From Chloroflexota bacterium (GTDB taxonomy: Bacteria; Chloroflexota; Anaerolineae; Aggregatilineales; Phototrophicaceae), in contig JAPOWG010000071.1 in the NCBI GenBank assembly GCA_026707745.1, positions 1-34,369 on the forward strand: a DNA stretch of 34,369 bases. The letters are read 5' to 3'. The translations under genes were made by a program, and so were the position numbers. The notes under the pieces were generated by a model. It ran no database searches, was not told the DNA's origin, and saw nothing but the letters and a program-made list of their open reading frames with translations. Positions 1 to 10,413 of the stretch are shown piece by piece. Positions within the stretch are counted from its first letter, which is position 1. The number at the start of each line of letters is the position of its first letter.

Positions 1-347
1 AGAGCGTCGGCAGCGACGGCTTCGGCACCAAGTTCCGCTATCGCAGCGATTCGGGTCAGCTCGACGGCGAGACGCTGCCCATCGACTTCGCGGCGAACTG
101 CGAGAGCCTGGGCGCCCATGTCATTCGCGCCGCCAATCGCGAAGAATTCTCCCGTGCGATAGAAGAGGCGAAGGCGATCCAGGGGCGCCCGGTTTGCATT
201 GTGACAGAAACCGACCGCCGGCAGCGCGTCCCGGGCTACGAATCCTGGTGGGATGTGCCGGTGGCGGAGGTCAGCGAAAGCGAAGCCGTGCAGTCAGCGC
301 GGGGAGCCTACGAGGACTACAAGAAGCGCGAGAGCTATTATCAATAG
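1..347 (+). CDS. iolD: 3D-(3,5/4)-trihydroxycyclohexane-1,2-dione hydrolase, C-terminal end (partial)
   Basis: The gene is cut by the left edge; the readable frame starts at base 3 and ends with TAG at 345-347, giving about 114 C-terminal residues. The visible part carries blocks I recognise from IolD: GFGTKFRYR near the start, LPIDFAANCESLGAHVI, and PGYESWWDVPVAEVSE near the end. IolD is a ThDP-dependent hydrolase that opens the diketo ring of the myo-inositol breakdown intermediate to 5-deoxy-glucuronate in the cytoplasm. The ThDP-binding motif lies mostly upstream, outside the window. The neighbours (dioxygenase, Gfo/Idh/MocA, SDR) fit polyol or sugar catabolism, but no other iol gene is visible here, so the rest of an iol cluster would have to lie to the left. 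Confidence 0.85.
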   Translation, partial: SVGSDGFGTKFRYRSDSGQLDGETLPIDFAANCESLGAHVIRAANREEFSRAIEEAKAIQGRPVCIVTETDRRQRVPGYESWWDVPVAEVSESEAVQSARGAYEDYKKRESYYQ

Positions 348-384
348 ATGTTCTCAGAAACTCGCCAGCAACAGAATTGATATT

Positions 385-411
385 GTAGGGGCGACCTATT
401 AGGTCGCCCGC
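385..411. repeat. Dispersed GGGCGAC palindrome, copy 1
   Basis: GGGCGACCT at 389-397 and AGGTCGCCC at 401-409 form a perfect 9-bp hairpin with loop ATT, preceded by GTAG. The same layout recurs at 4707, 11289, 17115 and 23192. It sits 40 bases after the iolD stop. No T-tract follows, so I call it a repeat rather than a terminator. Confidence 0.7.
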
Positions 412-433
412 GATTTACTTTGGGGACACGACA

Positions 434-1282
434 ATGCATGTCTTAACACAGCAGGACCTGGCATTCTGGCATGAAAACGGATACGTCATCCTGCGGGATG
501 CGGTTCCGCAGGAAAACGTCGAGGCGGTGGTCGACATTATCTGGGAATTCATGGAGATGGATCGCCATGACCCCGAAACATGGTATCGCTCAAGCAACGG
601 CGATGACGCCTTGCCTAGACTAAAAGCATCGGGCATGGCGGAGCTTTACCAGCATCAGGCGCTCTGGGACAACCGGCAGCATCCCCGCGTTTATGGCGCA
701 TTTGCGGATATTTGGCGGACGGAAAAGCTGTGGGTATCGATAGATCGCGTCAATCTTAACCCGCCGGCGCGGGCCGATTGGGATTTCGGGGGTTTTGTGC
801 ATTGGGACATTGATACATCGCAGCAGCCGATTCCCCTGCGGGTGCAGGGTGTATTGTCGTTGGCTGATGTTCCGGAAGACGCGGGAGGTCTGCAAGTCGT
901 TCCCGGTTTTCATCGGCGCTTTGAGGGATGGGTGCGGACGCAGCCGCCGGACCGCGATCCCCGCATACCTGACATGACCGGGCTGGAACTGACCTCCCTG
1001 GCGATGAATGCCGGCGATCTTGTCATTTGGCACAGCCTGCTGCCGCACGGCACCGGGCGCAATAATTCAACGCGTCCGCGACTCGCCCAGTACATCACCA
1101 TGTTCCCGGCGAGAGAAGATGATGAAGCCATGCGAGGGGAGCGGATCGGACTGTGGAAAGAACGCAAATCGCCCGATCGCAAGTTTTTCCCGGGCGATCC
1201 GCGCCGATGGGAAATCGAACATGGCGCAACCGCGAAGCTGACGCCATTGGGCGAGAAACTTCTCGGCTTAAAGAACTGGTAA
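434..1282 (+). CDS. PhyH-family (phytanoyl-CoA dioxygenase-like) Fe(II)/2-oxoglutarate dioxygenase
   Basis: This 282-residue protein has the double-stranded beta-helix iron site of the PhyH family. It has an HxD pair in FVHWDID (H123, D125), the distal histidine in LLPHGTGRN (H205), and an arginine eleven residues later (R216; R214 is the other candidate) that would hold 2-oxoglutarate. LADVPEDAGGLQVVPGFH at about 143-160 is also typical of the family. Such enzymes hydroxylate diverse small molecules using O2, 2-oxoglutarate and Fe(II); the substrate cannot be read from sequence. The length is normal. The ATG at 434 follows a GGGGAC stretch. Only 18 bases separate it from the next gene, which has its own strong ribosome site, so an operon is likely. 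Confidence 0.85.
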   Translation: MHVLTQQDLAFWHENGYVILRDAVPQENVEAVVDIIWEFMEMDRHDPETWYRSSNGDDALPRLKASGMAELYQHQALWDNRQHPRVYGAFADIWRTEKLWVSIDRVNLNPPARADWDFGGFVHWDIDTSQQPIPLRVQGVLSLADVPEDAGGLQVVPGFHRRFEGWVRTQPPDRDPRIPDMTGLELTSLAMNAGDLVIWHSLLPHGTGRNNSTRPRLAQYITMFPAREDDEAMRGERIGLWKERKSPDRKFFPGDPRRWEIEHGATAKLTPLGEKLLGLKNW

Positions 1283-1300
1283 ATATCCTAAAGGAGCGGC

Positions 1301-2464
1301 ATGCCCAAACCTCTCAGGGTGGGATTGATAGGCTGCGGCAACGTGGTTCAATACGGTCATCGCCCGGCGATGATCGGCCTCGATGATGTTGAACTGCTTG
1401 CGCTGGCCGATATCACGCCGGCGCGGCGGGAGATCGGCAAAGCCTGGTTTCACCTGCGCGACGATCAGCTCTATGCTGATTACCGGGACCTGCTGGCGAT
1501 CGACGCGATTGACGCCGTCGCCATCACTGTGCCACAGCAATTCCGCCGCGCGATCGTGCTGGATGCCCTCGCCGCGGGCAAGCATGTGCTCAGCGAAAAG
1601 CCCATCAGCCAGGCGCCGGCTGTCGCCGATGAACTGATTGACGCGGCTGCGTCTGCCGGGCGCAAGCTGGCGATGGTGCATAACTATCATTTCCTGCCGG
1701 AGTTCCGGCAACTCAAAAAAATGATCAGCGCTGGCTTGATCGGCGATCTGCGGGTGGCCATGCTACACTTCCTTGGCGTTATCGATTATCCCGGCGCGGC
1801 CGAGTATCAATCCGATTGGCGGCATACCATGGCGGCTGGCGGCGGCGTATTGATGGACATGATACACGCCGTGTATCTGGCGGAGTGGTTAGCGGGGGAA
1901 CAGGCGCAACAGGTGATGGCCTTTGTGGACGCGCCCGAATACGCCCATCGGGGACCGGTGATCGAAGATCTCGCGCTGGTGCAGATCGCTTATCCAACTG
2001 GCTACGCCGTTATCCACATGGCTTGGGGAGAGGGCGTCGGCGGCGTCGATATCAGCGGCAGCGACGGCCAGATCCGCCTGCGCTACAAACAGTATCAGTC
2101 CGGCGGGTTCAATCAGCCGGTGGAACTCTACAGTGTGGACAAGAACTGGAACCGCGCCGACCACGCCATCGCCAATCTGGAAAATCATTTGGACAGCGTC
2201 GCGCGCTCCTTCACGGAGCTGTGGGCGGATTTCCACTCTGCCATCCGCGACGATCGCGATCCGATCGCGCCGGCGACAGCTGGCGCCCGCGCCCTGCAAA
2301 TTACGCTGGGCGCGTATATTTCGGGCGTGACCGGAAAAGTCGTGAGCCTGCCTCTGGATTCGTCTAGTCCGGTTTATCACAAGGGGATCGACGGCATTGC
2401 GGAGCTGCAAGCATGGGAACAAAGCAAAACCAAAAGGGCCGGCCTTTTTGGATTGCGTGAGTAG
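1301..2464 (+). CDS. Gfo/Idh/MocA family NAD(P)-dependent oxidoreductase
   Basis: A 387-residue protein with the N-terminal Rossmann motif GLIGCGNV (residues 8-15), the family's SEKP signature (E99-K100-P101; the lysine is catalytic) and GGGVLMDMIHAVYLAEWL around residues 181-198, whose aspartate and histidine complete the usual active site. Family members oxidise or reduce hydroxyls of sugars, inositols and related cyclic polyols. Next to iolD an inositol- or sugar-type substrate is plausible, but this is inference. The ATG at 1301 is preceded by AAAGGAGCGGC, an excellent ribosome site. The next gene begins 10 bases after its stop. Confidence 0.9.
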   Translation: MPKPLRVGLIGCGNVVQYGHRPAMIGLDDVELLALADITPARREIGKAWFHLRDDQLYADYRDLLAIDAIDAVAITVPQQFRRAIVLDALAAGKHVLSEKPISQAPAVADELIDAAASAGRKLAMVHNYHFLPEFRQLKKMISAGLIGDLRVAMLHFLGVIDYPGAAEYQSDWRHTMAAGGGVLMDMIHAVYLAEWLAGEQAQQVMAFVDAPEYAHRGPVIEDLALVQIAYPTGYAVIHMAWGEGVGGVDISGSDGQIRLRYKQYQSGGFNQPVELYSVDKNWNRADHAIANLENHLDSVARSFTELWADFHSAIRDDRDPIAPATAGARALQITLGAYISGVTGKVVSLPLDSSSPVYHKGIDGIAELQAWEQSKTKRAGLFGLRE

Positions 2465-2473
2465 GGACTTGCG

Positions 2474-3853
2474 ATGAGGGAACTGCGCGGCATGTTGACG
2501 CTTGAGGACTTGTCCGCCAAGATCGAGGCCGAGGACATCGAAACGGTCATCCTGGCTTTTCCCGATCTCTACGGGCGTCTGATGGGCAAGCGCTTCGACG
2601 CCGAGTTCTTCCTGGCGGAAGCGGCGCGTCAGGGCACGCACGCTTGCAACTACTTGCTGACAGTCGATATGGAGATGGAGCCGGTGGCGGGCTATCGCTT
2701 CGCCAATTGGGAAGCGGGCTACGGCGATTTCCACCTGGTCCCGGATATGTCTACGCTGCGCGTCGCGAGTTGGCTGGACAAGACGGCGCTGGTGATTTGC
2801 GATGTCGAAGACGAGGCATCGCATCAGCCGGTCGATGTCGCGCCGCGCTCGATCCTGCGGCGGCAACTGGAATTGGCGGCGGCGCTGGGCTACGATGTTT
2901 ACGCCGCGTCCGAATTGGAATACTACATCTTCGAGGACAGCTATCGGGGCGCGCGCGATAAAGGCTATGCCGATCTGTCGCCCCAGGGCTGGTACCTGGA
3001 AGATTATCACCTGCTGCAAGGCACGCGGGAAGAACCGTTTACGGCGGCCGCGCGTTTTCATCTCAAACATTCCGGGATTCCTGTGGAAAACAGTAAAGGC
3101 GAATGGGGGCTGGGCCAGCACGAGCTTAACATCCGTTACGCCGATCTCCTGACCATGGCCGACCGGCACACGGTCATGAAGCATTGCCTGAAAGAAATCG
3201 CTGACGGGCTGGGATCTAGCGTGACCTTCATGGCGAAGCCGCAGGCCGGCCAAGCGGGTTCGAGCTGCCATATCCACCTCAGCCTCTTTGATGACGAAAG
3301 CAACGCTTTTACTGGCGACGTGGCGCTGGGGCCGGTTGCCGGGTCGGATGTCTTTCGCTGGTTTCTAGGCGGCTGGATGGCGCGCTTGCGAGAATTAATG
3401 GTCTTTTATGCCCCCACGATCAATTCCTACAAGCGCTACGAAGACGGTTCCTGGGCCCCAACGCGCATCGCCTGGAGTTATGACAATCGCACGGCGGGCT
3501 TTCGTGTGGTCGGGAAGGGAAACAGCTTGCGCATCGAATGCCGTGTACCCGGCGCCGATTGCAATCCCTATCTGGCCTACGCGGCGGCGCTGGCCTCGGG
3601 ACTGGAAGGCATCGCCAAAAAGACCGAGCCGCCGGACATCTTCGAAGGCGACATTTACGCCGCGGGTCATCTTCCGCGCGTGCCATACACGCTGGAAGAA
3701 GCGCTGGCAAACTTCGAATCGAGCGACTTCGCGCGTGAAGCCTTTGGCGACCATGTTGTGGAACACTACAGCCACTTCTATCACACCGAAATCGAGAGCT
3801 TCCGCAGCGCCGTCACCGATTGGGAACGACGACGCTATTTCGAACGCATCTAA
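2474..3853 (+). CDS. Glutamine synthetase family ligase (GlnA-like/gamma-glutamyl ligase)
   Basis: At 459 residues this matches the GS family. Metal and substrate ligands are visible: ELEYYIF (E147, E149), GEWGLGQHELN (E210, E217) and GSSCHIHLSL (H266, H268). The nucleotide and arginine blocks NSYKRY, SWAPTRIAWSYDNRT and RIECRVPGADCNPYLAYAA follow. The KPQAGQAGSSCHIHLS wording is that of the GlnA-like/PuuA-like branch rather than housekeeping GlnA, and there is no adenylylation-site loop that I recognise. It probably ligates glutamate to an amine. Its place between a Gfo/Idh/MocA enzyme and an SDR suggests it deals with nitrogen of a catabolic substrate, which is inference. An internal ATG at 2492 (MLTLEDL) is an alternative start, with GGGAA in front. 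Confidence 0.88.
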   Translation: MRELRGMLTLEDLSAKIEAEDIETVILAFPDLYGRLMGKRFDAEFFLAEAARQGTHACNYLLTVDMEMEPVAGYRFANWEAGYGDFHLVPDMSTLRVASWLDKTALVICDVEDEASHQPVDVAPRSILRRQLELAAALGYDVYAASELEYYIFEDSYRGARDKGYADLSPQGWYLEDYHLLQGTREEPFTAAARFHLKHSGIPVENSKGEWGLGQHELNIRYADLLTMADRHTVMKHCLKEIADGLGSSVTFMAKPQAGQAGSSCHIHLSLFDDESNAFTGDVALGPVAGSDVFRWFLGGWMARLRELMVFYAPTINSYKRYEDGSWAPTRIAWSYDNRTAGFRVVGKGNSLRIECRVPGADCNPYLAYAAALASGLEGIAKKTEPPDIFEGDIYAAGHLPRVPYTLEEALANFESSDFAREAFGDHVVEHYSHFYHTEIESFRSAVTDWERRRYFERI

Positions 3854-3869
3854 CTGGGATTTACTCACT

Positions 3870-4643
3870 ATGAGGTTAAAGGACAAAGTAGCGCTGATCA
3901 CAGGAGCGGGAAGCGGCATCGGGCGCGAGACGGCATTGCTCTTCGCCCGGGAAGGCGCGGCGATCGTCGCTGTCGACATCAACGTCGCAGGCGGCCAAGC
4001 CACCGTAGCCGAGGTCCTTGCCAGCGGCGGACGGGCGAGTTATGTACATGCGGATGTCAGCATTGCCGACGACTGCCAAAAGATGATCGCCGCGGCCGAA
4101 GCGACCTATGGCAAGCTTGACATCTTGTTCAACAACGCCGGCATCAGCCACGCCGAAGACGATGACGCCATCAACACCAGCGAAGCCGTCTGGGACCTGA
4201 CCATGCAAGTTAATGTCAAAGGCGTCTTTCTGGGCTGCAAATACGGCATCCCCGCCCTGCAACGCGCCGGCGGCGGCAGTATCATCAATACGGCGTCCTT
4301 TGTCGCGGTTTTGGGCGCCGCCACCCCGCAACTGGCATACACCGCCAGCAAGGGCGCGGTGCTGTCCATGTCCCGCGAATTGGCGCTGATCCATGCCCGG
4401 GAGCACATCCGCGTCAACGCGCTTTGCCCGGGTCCGTTGCGCACGGAATTGCTGATGAAGTACCTGGATACGGAGGAAAAGAAAAACCGGCGGCTGGTGC
4501 ATATCCCCATGGGTCGTTTCGGCGAGGCTCAGGAGATCGCCAAGGCGGCGCTCTTCCTGGCGTCGGAGGAATCCTCGTTCGTGACCGGCAGCACCTTCCT
4601 GGTGGACGGCGGCATCACTGCCGCCTATGTGACACCCGAATGA
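3870..4643 (+). CDS. SDR family NAD(P)-dependent oxidoreductase
   Basis: A 257-residue classical short-chain dehydrogenase. It has the cofactor motif TGAGSGIG (11-18), a D36 after beta-2 (favouring NAD over NADP), NNAG at 88-91, N115, S143, and YTASK with Y157 and K161, followed by the C-terminal VTGSTFLVDGG block. The open frame runs further upstream inside the glutamine-synthetase gene, but the SDR fold starts at MRLKDKVALITG, so I place the start at 3870, 16 bases after the previous stop. The ribosome site is weak. It is probably the last gene of the iolD-PhyH-Gfo-GS-SDR group; the following 169-base gap contains a dispersed palindrome. Confidence 0.92.
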   Translation: MRLKDKVALITGAGSGIGRETALLFAREGAAIVAVDINVAGGQATVAEVLASGGRASYVHADVSIADDCQKMIAAAEATYGKLDILFNNAGISHAEDDDAINTSEAVWDLTMQVNVKGVFLGCKYGIPALQRAGGGSIINTASFVAVLGAATPQLAYTASKGAVLSMSRELALIHAREHIRVNALCPGPLRTELLMKYLDTEEKKNRRLVHIPMGRFGEAQEIAKAALFLASEESSFVTGSTFLVDGGITAAYVTPE

Positions 4644-4706
4644 ACAGGGACTTGCTCAATACACTGTTCTTTAAGCTCGCTACAAATCCCCAAAACTCAA
4701 GGACTG

Positions 4707-4733
4707 GCAGGGGTGACTCGGTGAGTCGCCCGC
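4707..4733. repeat. Dispersed GGGCGAC palindrome, copy 2
   Basis: GGGTGACTC at 4711-4719 pairs with GAGTCGCCC at 4723-4731 (one G-T wobble) around a GGT loop. It is the same family as at 389-409 and 11289-11309. It lies between the SDR gene and the acyl-CoA ligase. There is no T-tract. Confidence 0.65.
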
Positions 4734-4812
4734 GGTCGACTGCGCCATGCCTCAAAGTGTGCTAAAGTTGAGTGCGCCTGACGGAAGCCGATTCCCGAAA
4801 AGGAGCAATCAG

Positions 4813-6432
<1,620 letters not shown>

Positions 6433-6519
6433 CTGATTTGCGGCGCTAGAGCCCGAAAATCCAACGAGCTCGGCGCCGAGTTCCTTATCTGAAGAAACGA
6501 AAACTGAAAGAAGAACCCG

Positions 6520-7701
6520 ATGAAAATCACTGGCATCCGTACGATCTTGTTCGAGCATGAAATGGCGCGTCCCATCGGCGACGCTAACAACCCACGAGGA
6601 CGCGCCCAATACGCGGCGCTGGCGGTGTTTCTTGATACTGATGCCGGGCTGACCGGCGTCTCGTTGGGTGATCCGGGGGCGGCTGCTGATATCCACAAGA
6701 TGGCCGAGAACCTGCTGCTGGGCCGCGATCCGCGTGGCGTCGTCGGTTTGTGGGCGCGCATGGCGAATTTCGCCTTCAAAGGCGGCAACCGCGGCGCTGT
6801 CACCGATGTCATCGGCGCGCTGGATGTGGCGCTTTGGGACCTCAAAGCCAAAGCCAATGACGAACCGCTCTGGAAGACATTGGGCGCGTCTAGCCGCGCG
6901 GTCAAGGCTTATGCCAGCGGCATCGACCTGTCACTGGACGACGCTGGCATCCGCGCCTTCTATGAGTCCCAGGCCGCGCGCGGCATTGCCATCGGCAAGC
7001 TGAAGGTCGGGCTGGATCGAGAGGCGGACCTGCGGCGCATGGGCATCATGAAAGAGGCCCTGGCCACATCGGGCAAGGATCCAGTCCTGTTGATCGATTC
7101 CAACGAGTATTGGTCGCCCAAGCAAGCGATCCAGCACATACGCTATTTCGAGCGTCATCACGAGATCTTCTGGGCGGAGGAGCCGGCGCGCCGCTGGGAC
7201 GCCAGCGGCTTGCGGCTGGTCTCTCAATCCGTCAACGCGGCGGTGGCGACGGGCGAAAACCTGGATGACGCCAGTGATTTCCGGCCCTTGATCGAGCAAC
7301 GGGCGGCGGACGTATTGCAGATCGGCGTCGGCACTGGCGGCATCACCGGCGCCATGCGCGTGGCGCAGATGGCCGACGGCTTCGACCTGCCCGTTTCGGT
7401 GATGAATTGCCCGGGCAACTATATGGCGGAGTTCGCGGCGGTGTTGCCCAATCATATCTGGATGGAAGTGGTCGATCCCGGCTATGATTTTGTCTTCGAT
7501 CACGACAGTCGCGTGGAAGACGGCTATATCATCCTGGGCGATCGCCCCGGCAATGGCATCCAATTCGATATGGAGAAACTGGAGCAATGTCGGGTGACCG
7601 AGCGCTCGGCTTCGGCTGCGCCCAGCCCCTGGGGGCGGCGGCGCGGCGCGGGCTTGTATGCGGTAAGGGACGGCGAGCCGGAGGAATTGGGGGAGGAGTA
7701 G
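6520..7701 (+). CDS. Mandelate racemase/muconate lactonizing enzyme family protein
   Basis: A 393-residue enolase-superfamily protein. The N-terminal capping domain is followed by the barrel with KLK (K160, K162) as general-base strand, metal ligands in LIDSNE (D193), AEEP (E220) and ATGEN (E246), and D264 on the next strand. The histidine that normally completes the His-Asp dyad is not visible: the corresponding strand reads VSVMNCPGN (292-300). That suggests a one-base or dehydratase/epimerase variant rather than a true mandelate racemase. The last ~30 residues are low-complexity and basic/acidic and probably a disordered tail. The ATG at 6520 follows GAAAGAAGAA. The substrate is unknown; a sugar acid or the product of a nearby dehydrogenase is possible. 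Confidence 0.85.
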   Translation: MKITGIRTILFEHEMARPIGDANNPRGRAQYAALAVFLDTDAGLTGVSLGDPGAAADIHKMAENLLLGRDPRGVVGLWARMANFAFKGGNRGAVTDVIGALDVALWDLKAKANDEPLWKTLGASSRAVKAYASGIDLSLDDAGIRAFYESQAARGIAIGKLKVGLDREADLRRMGIMKEALATSGKDPVLLIDSNEYWSPKQAIQHIRYFERHHEIFWAEEPARRWDASGLRLVSQSVNAAVATGENLDDASDFRPLIEQRAADVLQIGVGTGGITGAMRVAQMADGFDLPVSVMNCPGNYMAEFAAVLPNHIWMEVVDPGYDFVFDHDSRVEDGYIILGDRPGNGIQFDMEKLEQCRVTERSASAAPSPWGRRRGAGLYAVRDGEPEELGEE

Positions 7702-7705
7702 GGAA

Positions 7706-7727
7706 GAACGCCAAGCGTTCGAGGTTT
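7706..7727 (+). terminator. Possible weak terminator after the enolase-family gene
   Basis: GAACGC (7706-7711), loop CAA, and GCGTTC (7715-7720) make a 6-bp hairpin that starts 4 bases after the stop codon and is followed by GAGGTTTTG. The stem and T-run are short, so termination would be partial at best. Confidence 0.4.
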
Positions 7728-7812
7728 TGAAAGCATTGGTGGCTGCACATGTATTCATTGCGGACATAGTCAATATTTGTGCGGAAGCATATTTCGGATT
7801 GGGAATTATGCG

Positions 7813-8970
7813 ATGAACAAAACGAAGAATTCGTTCCGTCCGAGGCGATTCGGTTGCCTGCGCCAATTGTTGATCGTGTTTGTCAGTCTGTTATTGATAT
7901 GTTCACTGTGGCTGCTGGCATACGATCAATTCTATTCGGCGCCATTTCAACGTTTGATTGACAGCATAAGGCAGTGGACCAATACGGCCGTACCTGTGAT
8001 GAAAGAGTCAGATATGCTCGCATTCACCTGCTACGGTGATTCCTGGCGCAATAAGCAACTCTATAGCATGCGCCCCGACGGAAGCCAACTGCGAAAGATT
8101 TTCGAGACTACTACGCAGTATGTCAATGATATCACCTGGTCTGCAGACGGAACTTGGATCGCATTTGAAATTGAGACGATTTATGAACTTCGTCACTTCT
8201 TCGGTGGAGATTATGATTCAGAAATTCTCCGCATCCGATTTGATGGATCCGTCTTTCGTCGCGTGACATATAACGACCTATATGATTCAATGCCACAATG
8301 GTTGCCCGATGGCAATAGCATACTATCTCGGTATCACGGCGGCATACTTCAAACAGCTTCTAGCGGCTATTTGATAAAGAAGCTAGATCCTTTGCATATT
8401 TGGTCTTATGGTTTGTCCCCTGATGGCGATACGCTGGCAGTCGCCGCCAACGACCCCGTCCGACGATACCATGAAGCAATATTTCGGATAAACATCAATG
8501 ACAACGCGATGATATTGTTGACGGATGTGAAACATGGATACAACCGAATCAAGTGGTCTTTGGACCAACGGCATCTTATGTTGTTCGCTGACCACGATTG
8601 GAAGTATAAGCCAAGACACCTGCGTATAATTGACGCCCATACCGGTAGCGGAAAAGTATCAATTCCACTCGACGCAACGGATGCAGAATGGTCACCTGAC
8701 AGTCGCTGGGTCGCCATCGTCGGCAGCAGGGGCGAAGACAGTGCAAATGATTTGCTTCTGCTTAATATCGAGACCGGTGCAATTCAAGAGATCATCTTCG
8801 ACGTGGGTTACTCGACGGCTTGGTCACCTGACGGCGAATGGATCGCCTTTTCGCTTCGTTCAAGGAATGACTATCTTCAACTCCATAAAGTCAGACGCGA
8901 CGGTACAGGGCTGCAGACACTAACACACTTGGATTGTGACGTAGTCGAGATAGCCTGGTCGCCAGTATAG
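7813..8970 (+). CDS. Membrane-anchored WD40-like/TolB-type beta-propeller protein
   Basis: A 385-residue protein. A basic N-terminus (NKTKNSFRPRRFG) leads into one hydrophobic segment (about 18-38), so it is anchored in the membrane with the rest outside, or carries an uncleaved signal. The outer part has repeated blades ending in WSADGTWIAF, WLPDGNSIL, LSPDGDTLAV, WSLDQRHLML, WSPDSRWVAI and WSPDGEWIAF, the PD40 pattern of TolB-like propellers. It probably binds a partner or glycan; no catalytic residues are evident. The frame is open from 7777, but MNKTK at 7813 makes the better signal-anchor start. The gene is visibly AT-richer and uses rarer codons (ATA, TTA) than its neighbours, which suggests a different origin. 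Confidence 0.8.
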   Translation: MNKTKNSFRPRRFGCLRQLLIVFVSLLLICSLWLLAYDQFYSAPFQRLIDSIRQWTNTAVPVMKESDMLAFTCYGDSWRNKQLYSMRPDGSQLRKIFETTTQYVNDITWSADGTWIAFEIETIYELRHFFGGDYDSEILRIRFDGSVFRRVTYNDLYDSMPQWLPDGNSILSRYHGGILQTASSGYLIKKLDPLHIWSYGLSPDGDTLAVAANDPVRRYHEAIFRININDNAMILLTDVKHGYNRIKWSLDQRHLMLFADHDWKYKPRHLRIIDAHTGSGKVSIPLDATDAEWSPDSRWVAIVGSRGEDSANDLLLLNIETGAIQEIIFDVGYSTAWSPDGEWIAFSLRSRNDYLQLHKVRRDGTGLQTLTHLDCDVVEIAWSPV

Positions 8971-8997
8971 AATCGTTTTTCCACCCACCAAACCTGC

Positions 8998-10413
8998 TCA
9001 CACCCCCGCAAGCGCAGGCGCCTTCCGCTCGTGCCAATCGTGCTCCCGCTCATAAGCCCGCGCAATCCGATAGACCATGGCCTCATCGAAAGCGCGTCCG
9101 GTTAGCTGAAAACCGAAGGGCAAACCCGCCTCGCTGATGCCGCAGGGCACGCTCAAGGCCGGCAGACCAGCCAGATTGGCATTGAAAGTGTGGTGGCACA
9201 TGCTGCCCACCGGCGTATCGGGATAGCCGTCTGCGCGCGGGGCGTTCAAGGCGTCCAGGGGCGCGCTGGTCATGGGCATGGTCGGCCAGAGCATGGCATC
9301 CAGTTGCTGCTCGGCGAAGGCGCGTTTGATGGCGTCGCGATAAACGCGTCGCGCTTGCTGCGCCGCCAGGTAATGCGTCGCCGGCACCAGTTCGCCCAAC
9401 TGAATGAGCGCCCGAGTCGCCGGATCGTATTTGTCGCCGTGTTCGCGGATCAGCTTACGGTGATAGCTGCTGCCCTCGCAGAGCACGATCGTGAAGAGCG
9501 CGTCCTGCGTGATCGCCAGTTCGGGAATGCTGACCTCGACGATTTCGGCGCCTCCAGCGCGGTATTCAGCGATCACGTCTTCGACCGCTGTCCTGATCTC
9601 GTCTATCAGGCCGTCGTAAAAGAAATAATCGCGCTCGACGCCGATGCGCAATCCGGACACGCCGGCCTCGAGATCGGCGCAGAAATCTGGAACCGGCTGC
9701 TCCGCGCTGGTGGGATCCACCGGATCGTAGCCGGCCATGCCGGCCAGCAGCAAGGCATTGTCTTTGACTGTGCGGGTCATCGGCCCCACGTGATCGAGCG
9801 ACCAAGCCACCGGCACGACGCCGTAGATGCTTACCCGTCCGTAAGTCGCTTTCATGCCCACCAGGTTGTTGATCGAAGCCGGCACACGAATGGAACCTCC
9901 GGTGTCTGTGCCCAGCGCGCCGAAGGAGGAGCGGCTGGTCACCGCCACGCCCGAGCCGATGCTCGATCCGCCGGGATAGACCTCGCTATTCCAGGGGCTG
10001 CGGCTGGGCGGCGTGTTGACGCCGTAGGCGAATTCGTGGCAGTGGGTTTTGCCGATGATGATGGCGCCGGCTTCCCGCAGCAAGCCCGCGCAGGTGGCGT
10101 CATAGTCGGGCACGAAGCCTTCCATCACCTTAGAGCCGCTTTCGGTGAGGCTGCCCTTCGTGTAAATATTGTCCTTGAGCCCGATGGGGATACCGTGCAA
10201 GGGTCCGCGGCGATCGCCGGCGGCGATCGCTACGTCCGCCGCTCGCGCCGCGTCCAACGCCTCTTCCGCCAGCACGCTGGCATAGGCATGGACGGCCGGT
10301 TCAGTCCTTTCGATAGCGCGCAGGTTGGCTTCCACCAGTTCCAGCGACGAGACCGTGCCCGCGTCCAACATGTCGCTAACTTCACTGAGTGACAGATCGG
10401 TCAATTCACTCAT
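8998..10413 (-). CDS. Amidase (amidase signature family)
   Basis: A 471-residue amidase. The Ser-cisSer-Lys triad is visible: K80 in GLKDN, S150 in GGSSIGSG, and the nucleophile S174 in DTGGSIRVPAS. The family hydrolyses amides (AtzE/GatA-like and others) in the cytoplasm. The frame is open up to 10467, but the start at 10413 is preceded on the minus strand by GGGAGGTGCGAGCG, an excellent ribosome site. That start overlaps the stop of the small upstream gene by 8 bases, so the two are translationally coupled, as in AtzG-AtzE and GatC-GatA pairs. It converges with the propeller gene with only 27 bases between them. The substrate is unknown; a carbamoyl or biuret-type amide is one possibility given the GatC-like partner. 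Confidence 0.9.
   Translation of the reverse strand: MSELTDLSLSEVSDMLDAGTVSSLELVEANLRAIERTEPAVHAYASVLAEEALDAARAADVAIAAGDRRGPLHGIPIGLKDNIYTKGSLTESGSKVMEGFVPDYDATCAGLLREAGAIIIGKTHCHEFAYGVNTPPSRSPWNSEVYPGGSSIGSGVAVTSRSSFGALGTDTGGSIRVPASINNLVGMKATYGRVSIYGVVPVAWSLDHVGPMTRTVKDNALLLAGMAGYDPVDPTSAEQPVPDFCADLEAGVSGLRIGVERDYFFYDGLIDEIRTAVEDVIAEYRAGGAEIVEVSIPELAITQDALFTIVLCEGSSYHRKLIREHGDKYDPATRALIQLGELVPATHYLAAQQARRVYRDAIKRAFAEQQLDAMLWPTMPMTSAPLDALNAPRADGYPDTPVGSMCHHTFNANLAGLPALSVPCGISEAGLPFGFQLTGRAFDEAMVYRIARAYEREHDWHERKAPALAGV

Noticed and set aside
1889..3277. Long minus-strand open frame (462 codons) opposite the oxidoreductase and GS genes
   Set aside because: It overlaps two well-recognised genes on the other strand, reads as low-information arginine/histidine-rich text and has no domain; it is a shadow of GC-rich codons.
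6469..6480. CTCGGCGCCGAG palindrome after the acyl-CoA ligase as a terminator
   Set aside because: It is self-complementary with only a four-base stem once a loop is allowed, and there is no T-run.
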